A stretch of DNA of 64,000 nt. Origin: Mucilaginibacter xinganensis. GTDB lineage: Bacteria > Bacteroidota > Bacteroidia > Sphingobacteriales > Sphingobacteriaceae. The translations under genes and the position numbers were made by a program. The notes below the pieces were generated by a model. The model was not told the origin of the DNA, searched no databases, and saw only the letters and a list, made by a program, of their open reading frames with translations. Position 1 is the stretch's first letter. Each line of letters begins with the position of its first letter. Where the stretch lies: assembly GCA_026225055.1 (NCBI GenBank), contig JAMFSA010000119.1:1-64000 (forward strand), given 5' to 3'. Below are positions 43,337 through 51,801 of this stretch, in pieces.

Positions 43337-46300
43337 ATGCAGCTTACATCTTTAGAAATCAAGGGGTTTAAAAGCTTTGGCGATAAGATTACCATCAATT
43401 TTAATGAGGGTGTTACTGCTATTGTGGGTCCTAATGGCTGCGGAAAATCAAACGTGGTGGATTCTATCCGCTGGGTACTGGGTGAGCAAAGCACCCGGAT
43501 GCTCCGTTCGGAAAAGATGGACAACATTATTTTTAATGGCTCCAAAAGTCGCAAGCCCGCTAACCTCGCTGAAGTATCGCTCACTTTTGATAACACAAAG
43601 AACATATTGCCCGTTGAGTTTTCGCAGGTTACGCTAACCCGTAAGCTTTACCGCAACGGCGACAGTGAATATCGCCTGAATGACGTACAGTGCCGCCTGA
43701 AAGACATTACCGATCTTTTTCTGGATACCGGTATTGGCTCTGATTCTTATGCCATTATAGAGCTGCGGATGGTTGATGAGATCATCAGCAATAAAGAAGG
43801 TTCGCGCCGTAATTTATTTGAGGAAGCATCGGGCATATCAAAATATAAGCTGCGTAAAAAACAAACTTTTGCAAAGCTAAAGGACACCGAAGCCGACCTG
43901 GAACGTGTAGAGGACCTGCTTTTCGAGATAGAAAAAAACCTGAAAACACTCGAGAATCAGGCTAAGAAAACGGAGCGCTATTACCGCATCCGCGATCAGT
44001 ATAAATCGCTGAGCATAATGCTGGCTTCGTTCAGGATAGCTTCATTCAGTGAATCGCTTGCCCGCATTGAAGAAAAAGAACAGGTTCAGCTGGTTGAAAA
44101 ATCGGGCATTGCAGCTCAGATAGATACCCTTGAGGCCGCATTACAGCAATCAAAGCTGGATAGTCTGCATCAGGAGAAAAACCTGTCCATCCAACAAAAA
44201 GCTACCAACGAGCATGTAAGTAAGATCCGTGCTTATGAAAGTGAGAAAAAGATAAAGAACGAACAGCTAAAATTTCAACAGGATAAGGAAACGCGATTAA
44301 ATGAAGAACTGGAACGCGACCGTAACCAATTGAACCATGTACTGTACAATATAAAACGCCTCTCCGAAGAGAAAATGCAGGAGGATGAAGCCCTGCATAC
44401 GGTACAATCTAAAGTAGCTGATCTTAAATTGGCTGTTGACGAATTGCGTTTGGATCAATCATCATCGCGCAACGAGTTGAATGAGCTAACCAATATTAAT
44501 AACCGGTTGCAGAACCAGGTTTACAAGGCTGAAAAGGATCTGGAGATCCTGCAAATACAGCAGCAGGCTTTAGAGCAGGAAAGCCAGCGTAACATGGAGG
44601 ATGCCACCAATAAAGAGGTGGAACTCTCCCACTTTAACCAGGTTGTAGCCGAGTTGCAGGAACGTACCGAAACCCTTGAAAACGAGTATAAATTACTCGT
44701 TGATTTTGAGCAGCAGTTAAAAGACCAGCTGATAGATATTGACGAACAGTTAAGCACGGTTAAAGAAAGCATTATTGCCGACAGCCGTAAGCTGGATGCC
44801 AAACAAAACGAATACAACCTTACTAAAAGTATGGTTGACAATTTGGAAGGTTTCCCGGAATCGATCCGCTTTTTAAAGAAGAATGCAGACTGGTCTAAAA
44901 ACGTTCCCCTGTTCAGTGATATTTTATTTTGCCGTGAGGAATACCGTGTAGCCATTGAAAACTACCTGGAGCCGCTAATGAACCACTATGTGGTGAGTAA
45001 TTACGACGAGGCCATCAGCGCTATTAACCTGTTAAGTAAATCAGCCAAAGGTAGGGCACAGTTTTTTGTACTGGATAGTTATAAAGATGAGCCACGCTTA
45101 ATTAATGATTTTGAAAGCGGAGTTGCCGCGTTGCAAGTGGTTGAGGTTGATAAACTTTACCAGCCACTATGTAATTTTCTATTAAAGAATGTTTATTTGG
45201 TTGATGACAGCAGCGAGCTGGTATTAAATAATGCGGCCTTGCCCGATGGCGTTGTGTTGATAGGTAAAAGCGGTAAGTTCAACAAATCGAAACATACCAT
45301 GGCAGGTGGATCTGTTGGCTTGTTTGAGGGTAAACGTATCGGCCGGGCCAAAAACCTGGAGAATTTAGCCAAGGAAATTAAGCAGTTTGATACCCGCATT
45401 AACTATTCAAAGGAAGAATCCTTAGCCTTGCAAAGCAGATCGGCGGCATTAAAGGCATCCGGCAAAGCCGAAGATGTAAAACAAAAACAACAGGAACTAA
45501 GCAGGCTAAATACTGAGCTGATCACCGTTAAAACCCGGCAGGAACAATATCAAACTTTCATAACTAATAGTTTGAACCGTAAGGATGATATCGCTAAAAA
45601 GATCAAAGGTATTATAGAAGAAACAGCCGCCTTACGCCCTGAGTTAGCAGAGTTAAAAACGCAAAAACAGATCCAAAGTGAATTGCTGATTGAAAAACAG
45701 GCCATATTTAATGAGCTGAACGAGCACGTAACCGTACAATCAAACGCTTATAACCAGGAGAATATCCGTTTCCATCAGCAGCAAAATAAAGTTTCAGGCT
45801 TGGTAAAAGATTTGGACTATCGCGAAACACAAAAAGAACATCTTGAAGTCAGGATCAAGCAAAATGCGGTTGAGTTTGATAAGGTAAAGATCGCTATACA
45901 GGAAAATCTGCAACAATCTGATCTGAATGATGATGATCTGATTGAGATGTATACCCAAAAGGAAGAGCTGGAAAAAGCTACCCAGCAAGCTGAGCAGGAA
46001 TACTACGAATGGCGCGGAAAAATAACTGAAACAGAAAACGAGATAACCGATTTGCGCCGGAAAAAGGATAATGCCGCCTTTATAGAGAACGCGTTGAAAG
46101 ATGAGCGCAACAACCTTAAACTGGAACTGAATGCATTAAAAGAACGCCTTTCAGTTGAGTTTAATGTGGATATACAGGAGCTGATAGATACTGATGCCGC
46201 TGTTACCGAAAGCGAAGACGAACTGCGTGAGAAAACCGAAAAGCTCAAAAAGCAAATGGATGATTTCGGCGCGATAAACCCTATGGCGGTTGAAGCTTAT

Positions 46301-46873
46301 AACGAGATGAATGAGCGTTACCAGTTCATCCAGGCGCAGAAGAAGGATTTGGCGGAAGCTAAAGCATCATTGCTGGCAACTATTCAGGAAATTGACGACA
46401 CGGCTAAGGAAAAATTTATGGCAGCGTTTACTACGGTGCGTGATAACTTTATTACCGTTTTCCGTTCGCTGTTTAATGAAGAAGATTCATGCGATCTGAT
46501 CCTTACCGACCCGCAGCGTCCGCTGGAATCTGATATTGATATTATTGCCCGACCAAAAGGCAAACGCCCCCTATCTATCAACCAATTATCCGGCGGTGAA
46601 AAAACGCTCACTGCTACTGCTATCCTGTTCTCGCTTTACCTGTTAAAGCCTGCACCTTTCTGTATTTTTGATGAGGTTGACGCACCGCTTGACGATACCA
46701 ATATTGATAAGTTTAACAACATCATCCGCGAGTTCTCTAAAGATTCGCAATTCATCATTGTATCGCACAACAAACGTACTATTGCCAGCACCGATGTTAT
46801 TTACGGTGTAACCATGGTTGAACAGGGAATATCGCGTGTGGTACCTGTGGATTTGAGACAGTTAGCGGATTAG
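43337..46873 (+). CDS. smc: chromosome segregation ATPase SMC
   Basis: The 1178-residue SMC protein that, with ScpA and ScpB, condenses and separates chromosomes. The head has Walker A GPNGCGKS (31-38) at the N terminus, the signature LSGGEKT (1084-1090) and Walker B FCIFDEVDAPLDD with D1112 at the C terminus. Between them are two long coiled coils (about 170-500 and 680-1010) and a hinge (about 510-660, DILFCREEYRVAIENYLEPL and GKSGKFNK). scpA and scpB are not adjacent. Antisense open frames here are shadows. Confidence 0.96.
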   Translation: MQLTSLEIKGFKSFGDKITINFNEGVTAIVGPNGCGKSNVVDSIRWVLGEQSTRMLRSEKMDNIIFNGSKSRKPANLAEVSLTFDNTKNILPVEFSQVTLTRKLYRNGDSEYRLNDVQCRLKDITDLFLDTGIGSDSYAIIELRMVDEIISNKEGSRRNLFEEASGISKYKLRKKQTFAKLKDTEADLERVEDLLFEIEKNLKTLENQAKKTERYYRIRDQYKSLSIMLASFRIASFSESLARIEEKEQVQLVEKSGIAAQIDTLEAALQQSKLDSLHQEKNLSIQQKATNEHVSKIRAYESEKKIKNEQLKFQQDKETRLNEELERDRNQLNHVLYNIKRLSEEKMQEDEALHTVQSKVADLKLAVDELRLDQSSSRNELNELTNINNRLQNQVYKAEKDLEILQIQQQALEQESQRNMEDATNKEVELSHFNQVVAELQERTETLENEYKLLVDFEQQLKDQLIDIDEQLSTVKESIIADSRKLDAKQNEYNLTKSMVDNLEGFPESIRFLKKNADWSKNVPLFSDILFCREEYRVAIENYLEPLMNHYVVSNYDEAISAINLLSKSAKGRAQFFVLDSYKDEPRLINDFESGVAALQVVEVDKLYQPLCNFLLKNVYLVDDSSELVLNNAALPDGVVLIGKSGKFNKSKHTMAGGSVGLFEGKRIGRAKNLENLAKEIKQFDTRINYSKEESLALQSRSAALKASGKAEDVKQKQQELSRLNTELITVKTRQEQYQTFITNSLNRKDDIAKKIKGIIEETAALRPELAELKTQKQIQSELLIEKQAIFNELNEHVTVQSNAYNQENIRFHQQQNKVSGLVKDLDYRETQKEHLEVRIKQNAVEFDKVKIAIQENLQQSDLNDDDLIEMYTQKEELEKATQQAEQEYYEWRGKITETENEITDLRRKKDNAAFIENALKDERNNLKLELNALKERLSVEFNVDIQELIDTDAAVTESEDELREKTEKLKKQMDDFGAINPMAVEAYNEMNERYQFIQAQKKDLAEAKASLLATIQEIDDTAKEKFMAAFTTVRDNFITVFRSLFNEEDSCDLILTDPQRPLESDIDIIARPKGKRPLSINQLSGGEKTLTATAILFSLYLLKPAPFCIFDEVDAPLDDTNIDKFNNIIREFSKDSQFIIVSHNKRTIASTDVIYGVTMVEQGISRVVPVDLRQLAD

Positions 46874-46934
46874 AGTTTAAAGCTTAAAAGCCCTGTAAAA
46901 ACTATTACTCTGCCTTTTACCTTTAAGCTTTTGC
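46872..46934. repeat. intergenic word-repeat hairpin after smc
   Basis: TTTAAAGCTTAAAAG on the left faces CTTTTACCTTTAAGCTTTT on the right, between the convergent smc and S41 protease genes. Confidence 0.65.
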
Positions 46935-48401
46935 CTACTTCTTCCTGAAAATCATTGGCTTAAACTTATGCTTATTTAACGCAAGAGATACAGCCCGTGA
47001 TTGCTCAACAGAGAAAGTTTTTTCTTTTGATAAGCCTTGAGGTAATTTTAAGGCAAATGAACCGCTTTTAACATAATTTAAGGCGTACGATAACAGCATT
47101 TCTGTTGAGTCGCCAAATTCCTTGGTGATATCATCAGCAGCCAGTTTACCGGGGTATGTGGCCGTACCGGGGGTCATGCCCGAATAGTAATCACCTTTAT
47201 TGGCAGAGTTCTCTACATACAATTGCGGTGAGTACAGGTAGTATTTATTTATAGGGATCGGTATTTCGCCCACCGGTTTACCATAGGTTGTACTACCTAT
47301 TAAAAACACATTTAGTTCTGGCAGCAGGTTATTAATAGTGAGTTCGCTTGATGAAGCAGTTTCATTGGTCACAATAAAAAATACCCTGCTGATATTTAAC
47401 GACAACTTTTTAACAAAATTCGTTTGATTATTCACCGGTAAAAACTGACCGGGCTTAAGGCTATATTTCTTACTCAGCAATGGGTCTTTATCAGCTTGCA
47501 GGTTACTGTTGAAGTATTGCGTATACATCAAAGTATTGCTCTTTGCAGCAGGAACGATCAGGTCGTCCAGGTATTCGGCTGTTTCACCCGCCCCTCCGCC
47601 ATTATAGCGCAAATCAACAATCAATTCGTTAATTCCGTTCGTTATGAAATAATCAAAGGCGGTATTTAATTGTGATTGCGCATTGGCAAGAGCGGTAAAG
47701 CTATTAAAAACCATATACCCTATCTTGTGCCCGCTGCCTTCATTAAAAACCTTATAGGTTATTACAGGGTTAACCGTGTAGCTGGCAGTAGATAATGAAA
47801 CACTTATACTTGAGCCATCGGGCTTTAATAAGGTCATTTTAATGGTCGCACTATAATATACTGCATTAAGAACAAACTTCAGATCGTCATTATCGCTATA
47901 TGATAAATTAGCGCTGCCATTTATGGCAGTTATCTGGTATCCGCGTTTTATGCCGGCCAGATCAGCCGGCGAACCAGCATATACATATTTAACACGCAGA
48001 TCTTCATCAGCTATATAGGCTGGCTCGAAACCAAAATCGCCGTTTGTACCATTAAGCGATGCTGTTTCCGTTCCATCATCAATAAATGAATATTTAGGGA
48101 TCAGAGGATTGGTTGCGAAATATTCATACGGGGCATTGGTTGAAGGATTGATCTTCAATTGTGATATAGCGAAGATTTCACTGTTCAATGCATCCTGATC
48201 ATTGTCGGATGTATACGAGCGCGGATCGAATGTGGAATATGAAGGTATGGCATCATTCCATAAATAATCCTCTTTTTCGAAATAATAAATGGAATCTTTT
48301 ATTTGATCGAGCGTTGTGGCAGCTTTAGTATTTTTATCCTTTTTACAGGATGCTATTACCCCGGCAGACAGTATAATGATAAAGAAAAACAGTTTTTTCA
48401 T
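46935..48401 (-). CDS. S41-family (C-terminal processing) protease, lipoprotein
   Basis: A 488-residue lipoprotein (from the ATG at 48401; lipobox IASC, C19). An N-terminal helical part is followed by a PDZ domain (about 120-205, AGSPADLAGIKRGYQITAI) and the S41 catalytic domain (about 225-440). The domain shows ELIVDLRYNGGGAGETAEYL and the serine region ETASSSELTINNLLP. The serine in TASSSE is the likely nucleophile. It acts on periplasmic or cell-surface proteins. It is a single-gene unit. Confidence 0.88.
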   Translation of the reverse strand: MKKLFFFIIILSAGVIASCKKDKNTKAATTLDQIKDSIYYFEKEDYLWNDAIPSYSTFDPRSYTSDNDQDALNSEIFAISQLKINPSTNAPYEYFATNPLIPKYSFIDDGTETASLNGTNGDFGFEPAYIADEDLRVKYVYAGSPADLAGIKRGYQITAINGSANLSYSDNDDLKFVLNAVYYSATIKMTLLKPDGSSISVSLSTASYTVNPVITYKVFNEGSGHKIGYMVFNSFTALANAQSQLNTAFDYFITNGINELIVDLRYNGGGAGETAEYLDDLIVPAAKSNTLMYTQYFNSNLQADKDPLLSKKYSLKPGQFLPVNNQTNFVKKLSLNISRVFFIVTNETASSSELTINNLLPELNVFLIGSTTYGKPVGEIPIPINKYYLYSPQLYVENSANKGDYYSGMTPGTATYPGKLAADDITKEFGDSTEMLLSYALNYVKSGSFALKLPQGLSKEKTFSVEQSRAVSLALNKHKFKPMIFRKK

Positions 48402-48469
48402 ATACAAGGGGCCATATACTAAGGCAGAATAGTTTCTTTTACGAAATTAAGGTTTAAATCTTACTTCGC

Positions 48470-49078
48470 CTATAAAAATTGTTCAGCATTCAGGTAATCT
48501 ATACCACAAGCCTGCGCACAAAGCCTGTCTTCTTCTGCATTTTCAATCATTACTATATCCCTGCGCTGCAAATTATGATCTTTTAATAGTAAATGGATGA
48601 TATCCGGCTCGGGTTTTGGCGTGGTTTCATCAGCAAAATAACATACCAGGTACTTTTCAAGTCCGTGCCATTCGGTTTGCTTTATTTTATTGAGTTGCTG
48701 TTCTGGGTTTCCGTTGGTTACAATAAATAGTTTTTTTCGGTCAACCACTATGTCCTGCATCAGCTCAAGCATATTTTGAAATAGCAATAGCTTTAAAGGC
48801 AGCTTGGCAGTCAGCAATTGATTATTAAGGCTCGCACGGTATTTTTCATCAAGATGAAACCTTTCTTTCACACGATCAAAAACCTTGTCCTTGCCTTCAG
48901 TCTCATAGGTTGATGTCATTAAGCCGAGTACGGCTTTGGCGTCATGCAGTTCTGTATATTCAATCAGGTTGGCAAATAGGTAATAAACCTGGTATAAGTA
49001 GTCCTTTTCAGGATAAAGCACATTATCCAGCTCAAATATGAACGCCGTTTTGCGTTTGTCGATGTCTGTATATTTCAT
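48470..49078 (-). CDS. HAD-like hydrolase with degenerate active site
   Basis: A 202-residue protein with the HAD fold and a helical cap. Motif I normally reads DxDx(T/V), but here it is FELDNVLY, with Glu16 (codon GAG) in place of the nucleophile aspartate and D18 kept. Motif II is VTNGN (T121), motif III has K155 in TPKPEPD, and motif IV is IENAEED, with Asn180 replacing the first metal aspartate. An active phosphatase is therefore doubtful, and it may bind a phosphorylated ligand without cutting it. It lies downstream of the small pre-ATP-grasp protein and lolD on the same strand across a repeat cluster. Confidence 0.8.
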   Translation of the reverse strand: MKYTDIDKRKTAFIFELDNVLYPEKDYLYQVYYLFANLIEYTELHDAKAVLGLMTSTYETEGKDKVFDRVKERFHLDEKYRASLNNQLLTAKLPLKLLLFQNMLELMQDIVVDRKKLFIVTNGNPEQQLNKIKQTEWHGLEKYLVCYFADETTPKPEPDIIHLLLKDHNLQRRDIVMIENAEEDRLCAQACGIDYLNAEQFL

Positions 49079-49094
49079 TTAAAATGTATTTTCT

Positions 49095-49198
49095 GTAGAG
49101 ACGCAATATTTTGCGTCCCATTTATTCATTTCCTGTAGAGACGCAACACTTTGCGTCTTATACCATTTAAAGGGGACGCAAAATATTGCGTCTCTACG
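49095..49198. repeat. three-copy palindromic repeat (GTAGAGACGCAA type)
   Basis: Copies at 49095-49119, about 49134-49160 and 49173-49197. The first and third are exact complements over 25 bases (beginning GTAGAGACGCAATATTTTGC), and each copy has its own internal palindrome GACGCAA...TTGCGTC. The third copy supplies the TAG stop of the gene at 49194. Known in kind as a dispersed repeat of Bacteroidota. Confidence 0.85.
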
Positions 49199-49493
49199 TT
49201 TGATAAACAATATTTATCCCGTACTCAGTAAACAATTGCTCCGATTCCTTCAATAGCACCGCCTCTTCTTCCCGCAAAACATAAAGCGTATCTATTTTTT
49301 TATCCAGGCAAAGCGTTAGCATCTCGTGCATGTATGAAACAGATTTGGGGTTGGGTAGCCTTATCATCTTACCTGATTTTACCATTATTTCAGGCAATTC
49401 ATGGTAATCGCCTAAAAGAATACTCCACGCGCTTAATTTACTTTTAAGCTGATAGGCTTCAGCCGAGTTTGCCGCTGTAATAAGTACGTTCAC
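49194..49493 (-). CDS. 99-residue pre-ATP-grasp-like protein
   Basis: The N-terminal MNVLITAANSAEAYQLKSKL and the later PKSVSYMHEMLTLCLDKK resemble the Rossmann-like first domain of carbamoyl-phosphate-synthase-type ATP-grasp enzymes, but the ATP-grasp part is absent. It starts with GTG at 49493, whose G is shared with the TAG stop of lolD (TAGTG), so translation is probably coupled. Its stop codon lies in a dispersed repeat. It may be a stand-alone binding domain. Function unknown. Confidence 0.65.
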   Translation of the reverse strand: MNVLITAANSAEAYQLKSKLSAWSILLGDYHELPEIMVKSGKMIRLPNPKSVSYMHEMLTLCLDKKIDTLYVLREEEAVLLKESEQLFTEYGINIVYQT

Positions 49494-50146
49494 TATTGGG
49501 TAATTAAGCCGTCCTTCATTAAAACCTTACGATCAGACAATGCTGCCAGATCTTCATTGTGCGTAACGATCACAAAAGTTTGGTTAAACTCATTGCGTAA
49601 TTTCAGGAACAACTCATGCAGCTCGCGCGCGTTTGTTGAGTCCAGGTTACCCGATGGCTCATCTGCAAATATTAGCGCCGGATTGTTTACCAGCGCACGC
49701 GCCACTGCAACACGTTGCTGCTCTCCGCCTGATAATTCATTGGGCTTATGTTTTAACCTGTCTCCCAGCCCCAGTAATTCCAGTAACCCAGTCGCGCGTT
49801 TTTCGGCCTCGGATTTTGATTTCCCTGCAATGAATGCCGGTATACACACATTTTCCAGCGCATCAAACTCAACCAATAAATGGTGAAACTGAAATATGAA
49901 CCCTATTTTAAGGTTGCGAAAAAGGCTCAGGTGTTTGTTGCTTAACTTACTTAATTCCTGATCGGCTATAAATAACTGACCTGAATCGGGCCTGTCTAAA
50001 GTGCCCAGTATATTCAGCAACGAACTTTTACCGGCACCGGATGCGCCTACTATGGTAACAATTTCGCCCTTTTGCACTTCCAGGTCGACCCCCTTTAGTA
50101 TTTCAAGCTGACCGTATGATTTATGTATGGATTGCGCTTTAAGCAT
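49493..50146 (-). CDS. lolD: lipoprotein-release ABC transporter ATPase LolD
   Basis: A 217-residue ATP-binding subunit of the LolCDE/MacB type. Walker A is GASGAGKS (34-41), the signature is LSGGEQQR and Walker B is [14 protein letters not shown], all close to LolD. It would power release of lipoproteins from the inner membrane toward the outer membrane, with a LolC/E permease encoded elsewhere. The phylum has many similar ATPases (FtsE, MacB), so the name is probable rather than proven. It is divergent from sucC across a strong hairpin. Confidence 0.82.
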   Translation of the reverse strand: MLKAQSIHKSYGQLEILKGVDLEVQKGEIVTIVGASGAGKSSLLNILGTLDRPDSGQLFIADQELSKLSNKHLSLFRNLKIGFIFQFHHLLVEFDALENVCIPAFIAGKSKSEAEKRATGLLELLGLGDRLKHKPNELSGGEQQRVAVARALVNNPALIFADEPSGNLDSTNARELHELFLKLRNEFNQTFVIVTHNEDLAALSDRKVLMKDGLITQ

Positions 50147-50179
50147 GGGCGAATTTAGTGATTAGAGATTAGTTAATTA

Positions 50180-50232
50180 GTGATTAGTGAACTTTTTATA
50201 GTTGTTTCCGCTATAAAAAGTTCACTAATCAC
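50180..50232. repeat. perfect hairpin in the divergent lolD-sucC gap
   Basis: A 22-bp perfect stem, left arm starting GTGATTAGTGAACTTTTTAT and its complement at 50211-50232, around a nine-base loop, flanked on both sides by further ATTAG/CTAAT words. As both genes read away from it, it is not a terminator for either. Confidence 0.8.
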
Positions 50233-50366
50233 CAGCCTCTAATCACTAAAAAAACCTGTAACCAGATTAATACTCAAATTAATGTAAAAACTATTCACTT
50301 ATATATTGCCACTAATTATTGTTTTTAAAACAAAATCGTAGTTTTACCGCAAATTCTTTCGAAAAC

Positions 50367-51560
50367 ATGAATATTCACGAATATCAGGGTAAAGCCATTC
50401 TAAAAAGCTTCGGTGTTAGGGTTCAGGAAGGTATCGTTGCTGATACTGTTGAGCAAGCTGTTGAAGCGGCTAAAAAATTAAAGGACGAGTACAACTCAAG
50501 TTGGGTTGTTATAAAAGCACAAATACACGCAGGTGGCCGCGGTAAAGGCGGTGGTGTAAAATTGGCTAAGAATTTAGACGAGGTAAAGGAAAGAGCCAAT
50601 GCCATTTTAGGTATGCAACTGGTTACTCCGCAAACCGGGCCTGAAGGTAAATTAGTTAGAAAAATATTAGTTGCCCAGGATGTTTACTACCCTGGTGAAA
50701 GCGAAACCAAGGAATTTTATATCAGCGTATTGCTTGATCGTGCTAAAGGGCGTAACATCATCATGTATTCAACCGAAGGCGGTATGGATATTGAAGAAGT
50801 TGCACACTCAACCCCCGAGCTGATTCATAAAGAAGAAATCGATCCTAAAGTTGGTTTACAAGGTTTCCAGTCACGTAAAATTGCCTTTAACCTTGGCCTT
50901 TCAGGCGATGCCTTTAAGGATATGGTGAAATTCATCACTGCTTTATATAAGGCTTACGATGCTACAGATTCATCACAATTTGAAATAAACCCTGTATTAA
51001 AAACATCTGACAATAAAATTTTAGCGGTTGATGCTAAAGTGAACCTGGATGATAACGCTTTATTCCGTCACCCTGATTTTGCCGCTTTACGCGATACAAA
51101 TGAAGAAGACCCGATGGAAGTTGAAGCCAGCAAATCAAACCTTAACTATGTAAAGCTTGACGGTAACGTAGGCTGTATGGTTAATGGTGCAGGTTTAGCA
51201 ATGGCAACTATGGATATCATTAAAATTGCCGGTGGCGAGCCTGCAAACTTTTTAGATGTAGGCGGAACTGCCAATGCTGAAACTGTAAAAGCGGCCTTCA
51301 ACATCATTTTAAAAGATCCGCATGTTAAGGCTATTTTGATCAACATCTTCGGTGGTATAGTTCGTTGCGACCGTGTTGCACAAGGTGTTATTGATGCCTA
51401 CCAGGAAATTGGTGACATCCCTGTTCCTATCATTGTACGTTTACAAGGCACCAACGCTGTTGAAGCCAAAGCGCTGATAGATAATTCAGGGCTGAAAGTT
51501 TTCTCAGCTATATTACTGAAAGAAGCTGCAGAACGCGTTAAAGAAGTTTTGGCACTGTAG
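50367..51560 (+). CDS. sucC: succinate-CoA ligase, beta subunit
   Basis: The ATP-grasp beta subunit of succinyl-CoA synthetase, a citric-acid-cycle enzyme. From the ATG at 50367 it is 397 residues: MNIHEYQGKAILKSFGV at the start, the ATP-grasp signature VVIKAQIHAGGRGKGGGVKL (about 42-61), the segment EGGMDIEEVAHSTPE, and the C-terminal CoA-ligase part NFLDVGGTANAETVKAAF with INIFGGIVRCDRVA. The alpha subunit gene sucD is not adjacent, so the two are separated here. An ATG at 50319 is in frame but not part of the family. A promoter-like TAGTTTTA lies at 50339-50346. Confidence 0.96.
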   Translation: MNIHEYQGKAILKSFGVRVQEGIVADTVEQAVEAAKKLKDEYNSSWVVIKAQIHAGGRGKGGGVKLAKNLDEVKERANAILGMQLVTPQTGPEGKLVRKILVAQDVYYPGESETKEFYISVLLDRAKGRNIIMYSTEGGMDIEEVAHSTPELIHKEEIDPKVGLQGFQSRKIAFNLGLSGDAFKDMVKFITALYKAYDATDSSQFEINPVLKTSDNKILAVDAKVNLDDNALFRHPDFAALRDTNEEDPMEVEASKSNLNYVKLDGNVGCMVNGAGLAMATMDIIKIAGGEPANFLDVGGTANAETVKAAFNIILKDPHVKAILINIFGGIVRCDRVAQGVIDAYQEIGDIPVPIIVRLQGTNAVEAKALIDNSGLKVFSAILLKEAAERVKEVLAL

Positions 51561-51604
51561 TTTATTAGTTCATTGGTTCATTAGAACTAATTGGATATAA
51601 TCAT

Positions 51605-51641
51605 AACAAAAAAGGGGAGCAAATTGCTCCCCTTTTTTGTT
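51605..51641 (+). terminator. intrinsic terminator after sucC
   Basis: An 18-bp arm with core AAAAAAGGGGAGCAA pairs with TTGCTCCCCTTTTTT, followed by T-rich sequence, 44 bases after the stop codon. Confidence 0.88.
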
Positions 51642-51649
51642 ATCTGTAC

Positions 51650-51750
51650 GCGTCATTGCTGTAACGAAGCAATCCCTACGTAGGCAGGTCGAACTATACT
51701 TTTCTATGTGCTCTGTATAGCATATAGATTGCTTCGTTCCTCAATGACGC
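51650..51750. repeat. dispersed REP-like palindrome, copy 2
   Basis: The left arm GCGTCATTGCTGTAACGAAG and the right arm GATTGCTTCGTTCCTCAATG (51727-51746) pair imperfectly. It is the same family as the palindrome at 36159-36242, sharing CATTGC and ACGAAGCAATCCC. It sits between convergent sucC and glutamate-synthase-like genes. An outer pair of words (TTAGTTCATTGGTTCATTAG at about 51562 and its partner near 51777) surrounds it. Confidence 0.8.
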
Positions 51751-51801
51751 AGGATGAAAAACCAGTGCACCAATAAACTAATGAACCAGTGAACAAATGA
51801 A

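Noticed and set aside
44521..44955. 144-residue antisense open frame in smc
   Set aside because: It is a Ser/Leu-rich shadow of the coiled-coil codons with no independent support.
49095..49198. three spaced palindromic repeats suggesting a mini CRISPR array
   Set aside because: The copies are in mixed orientation with uneven spacing and no cas genes, so they are dispersed repeats.
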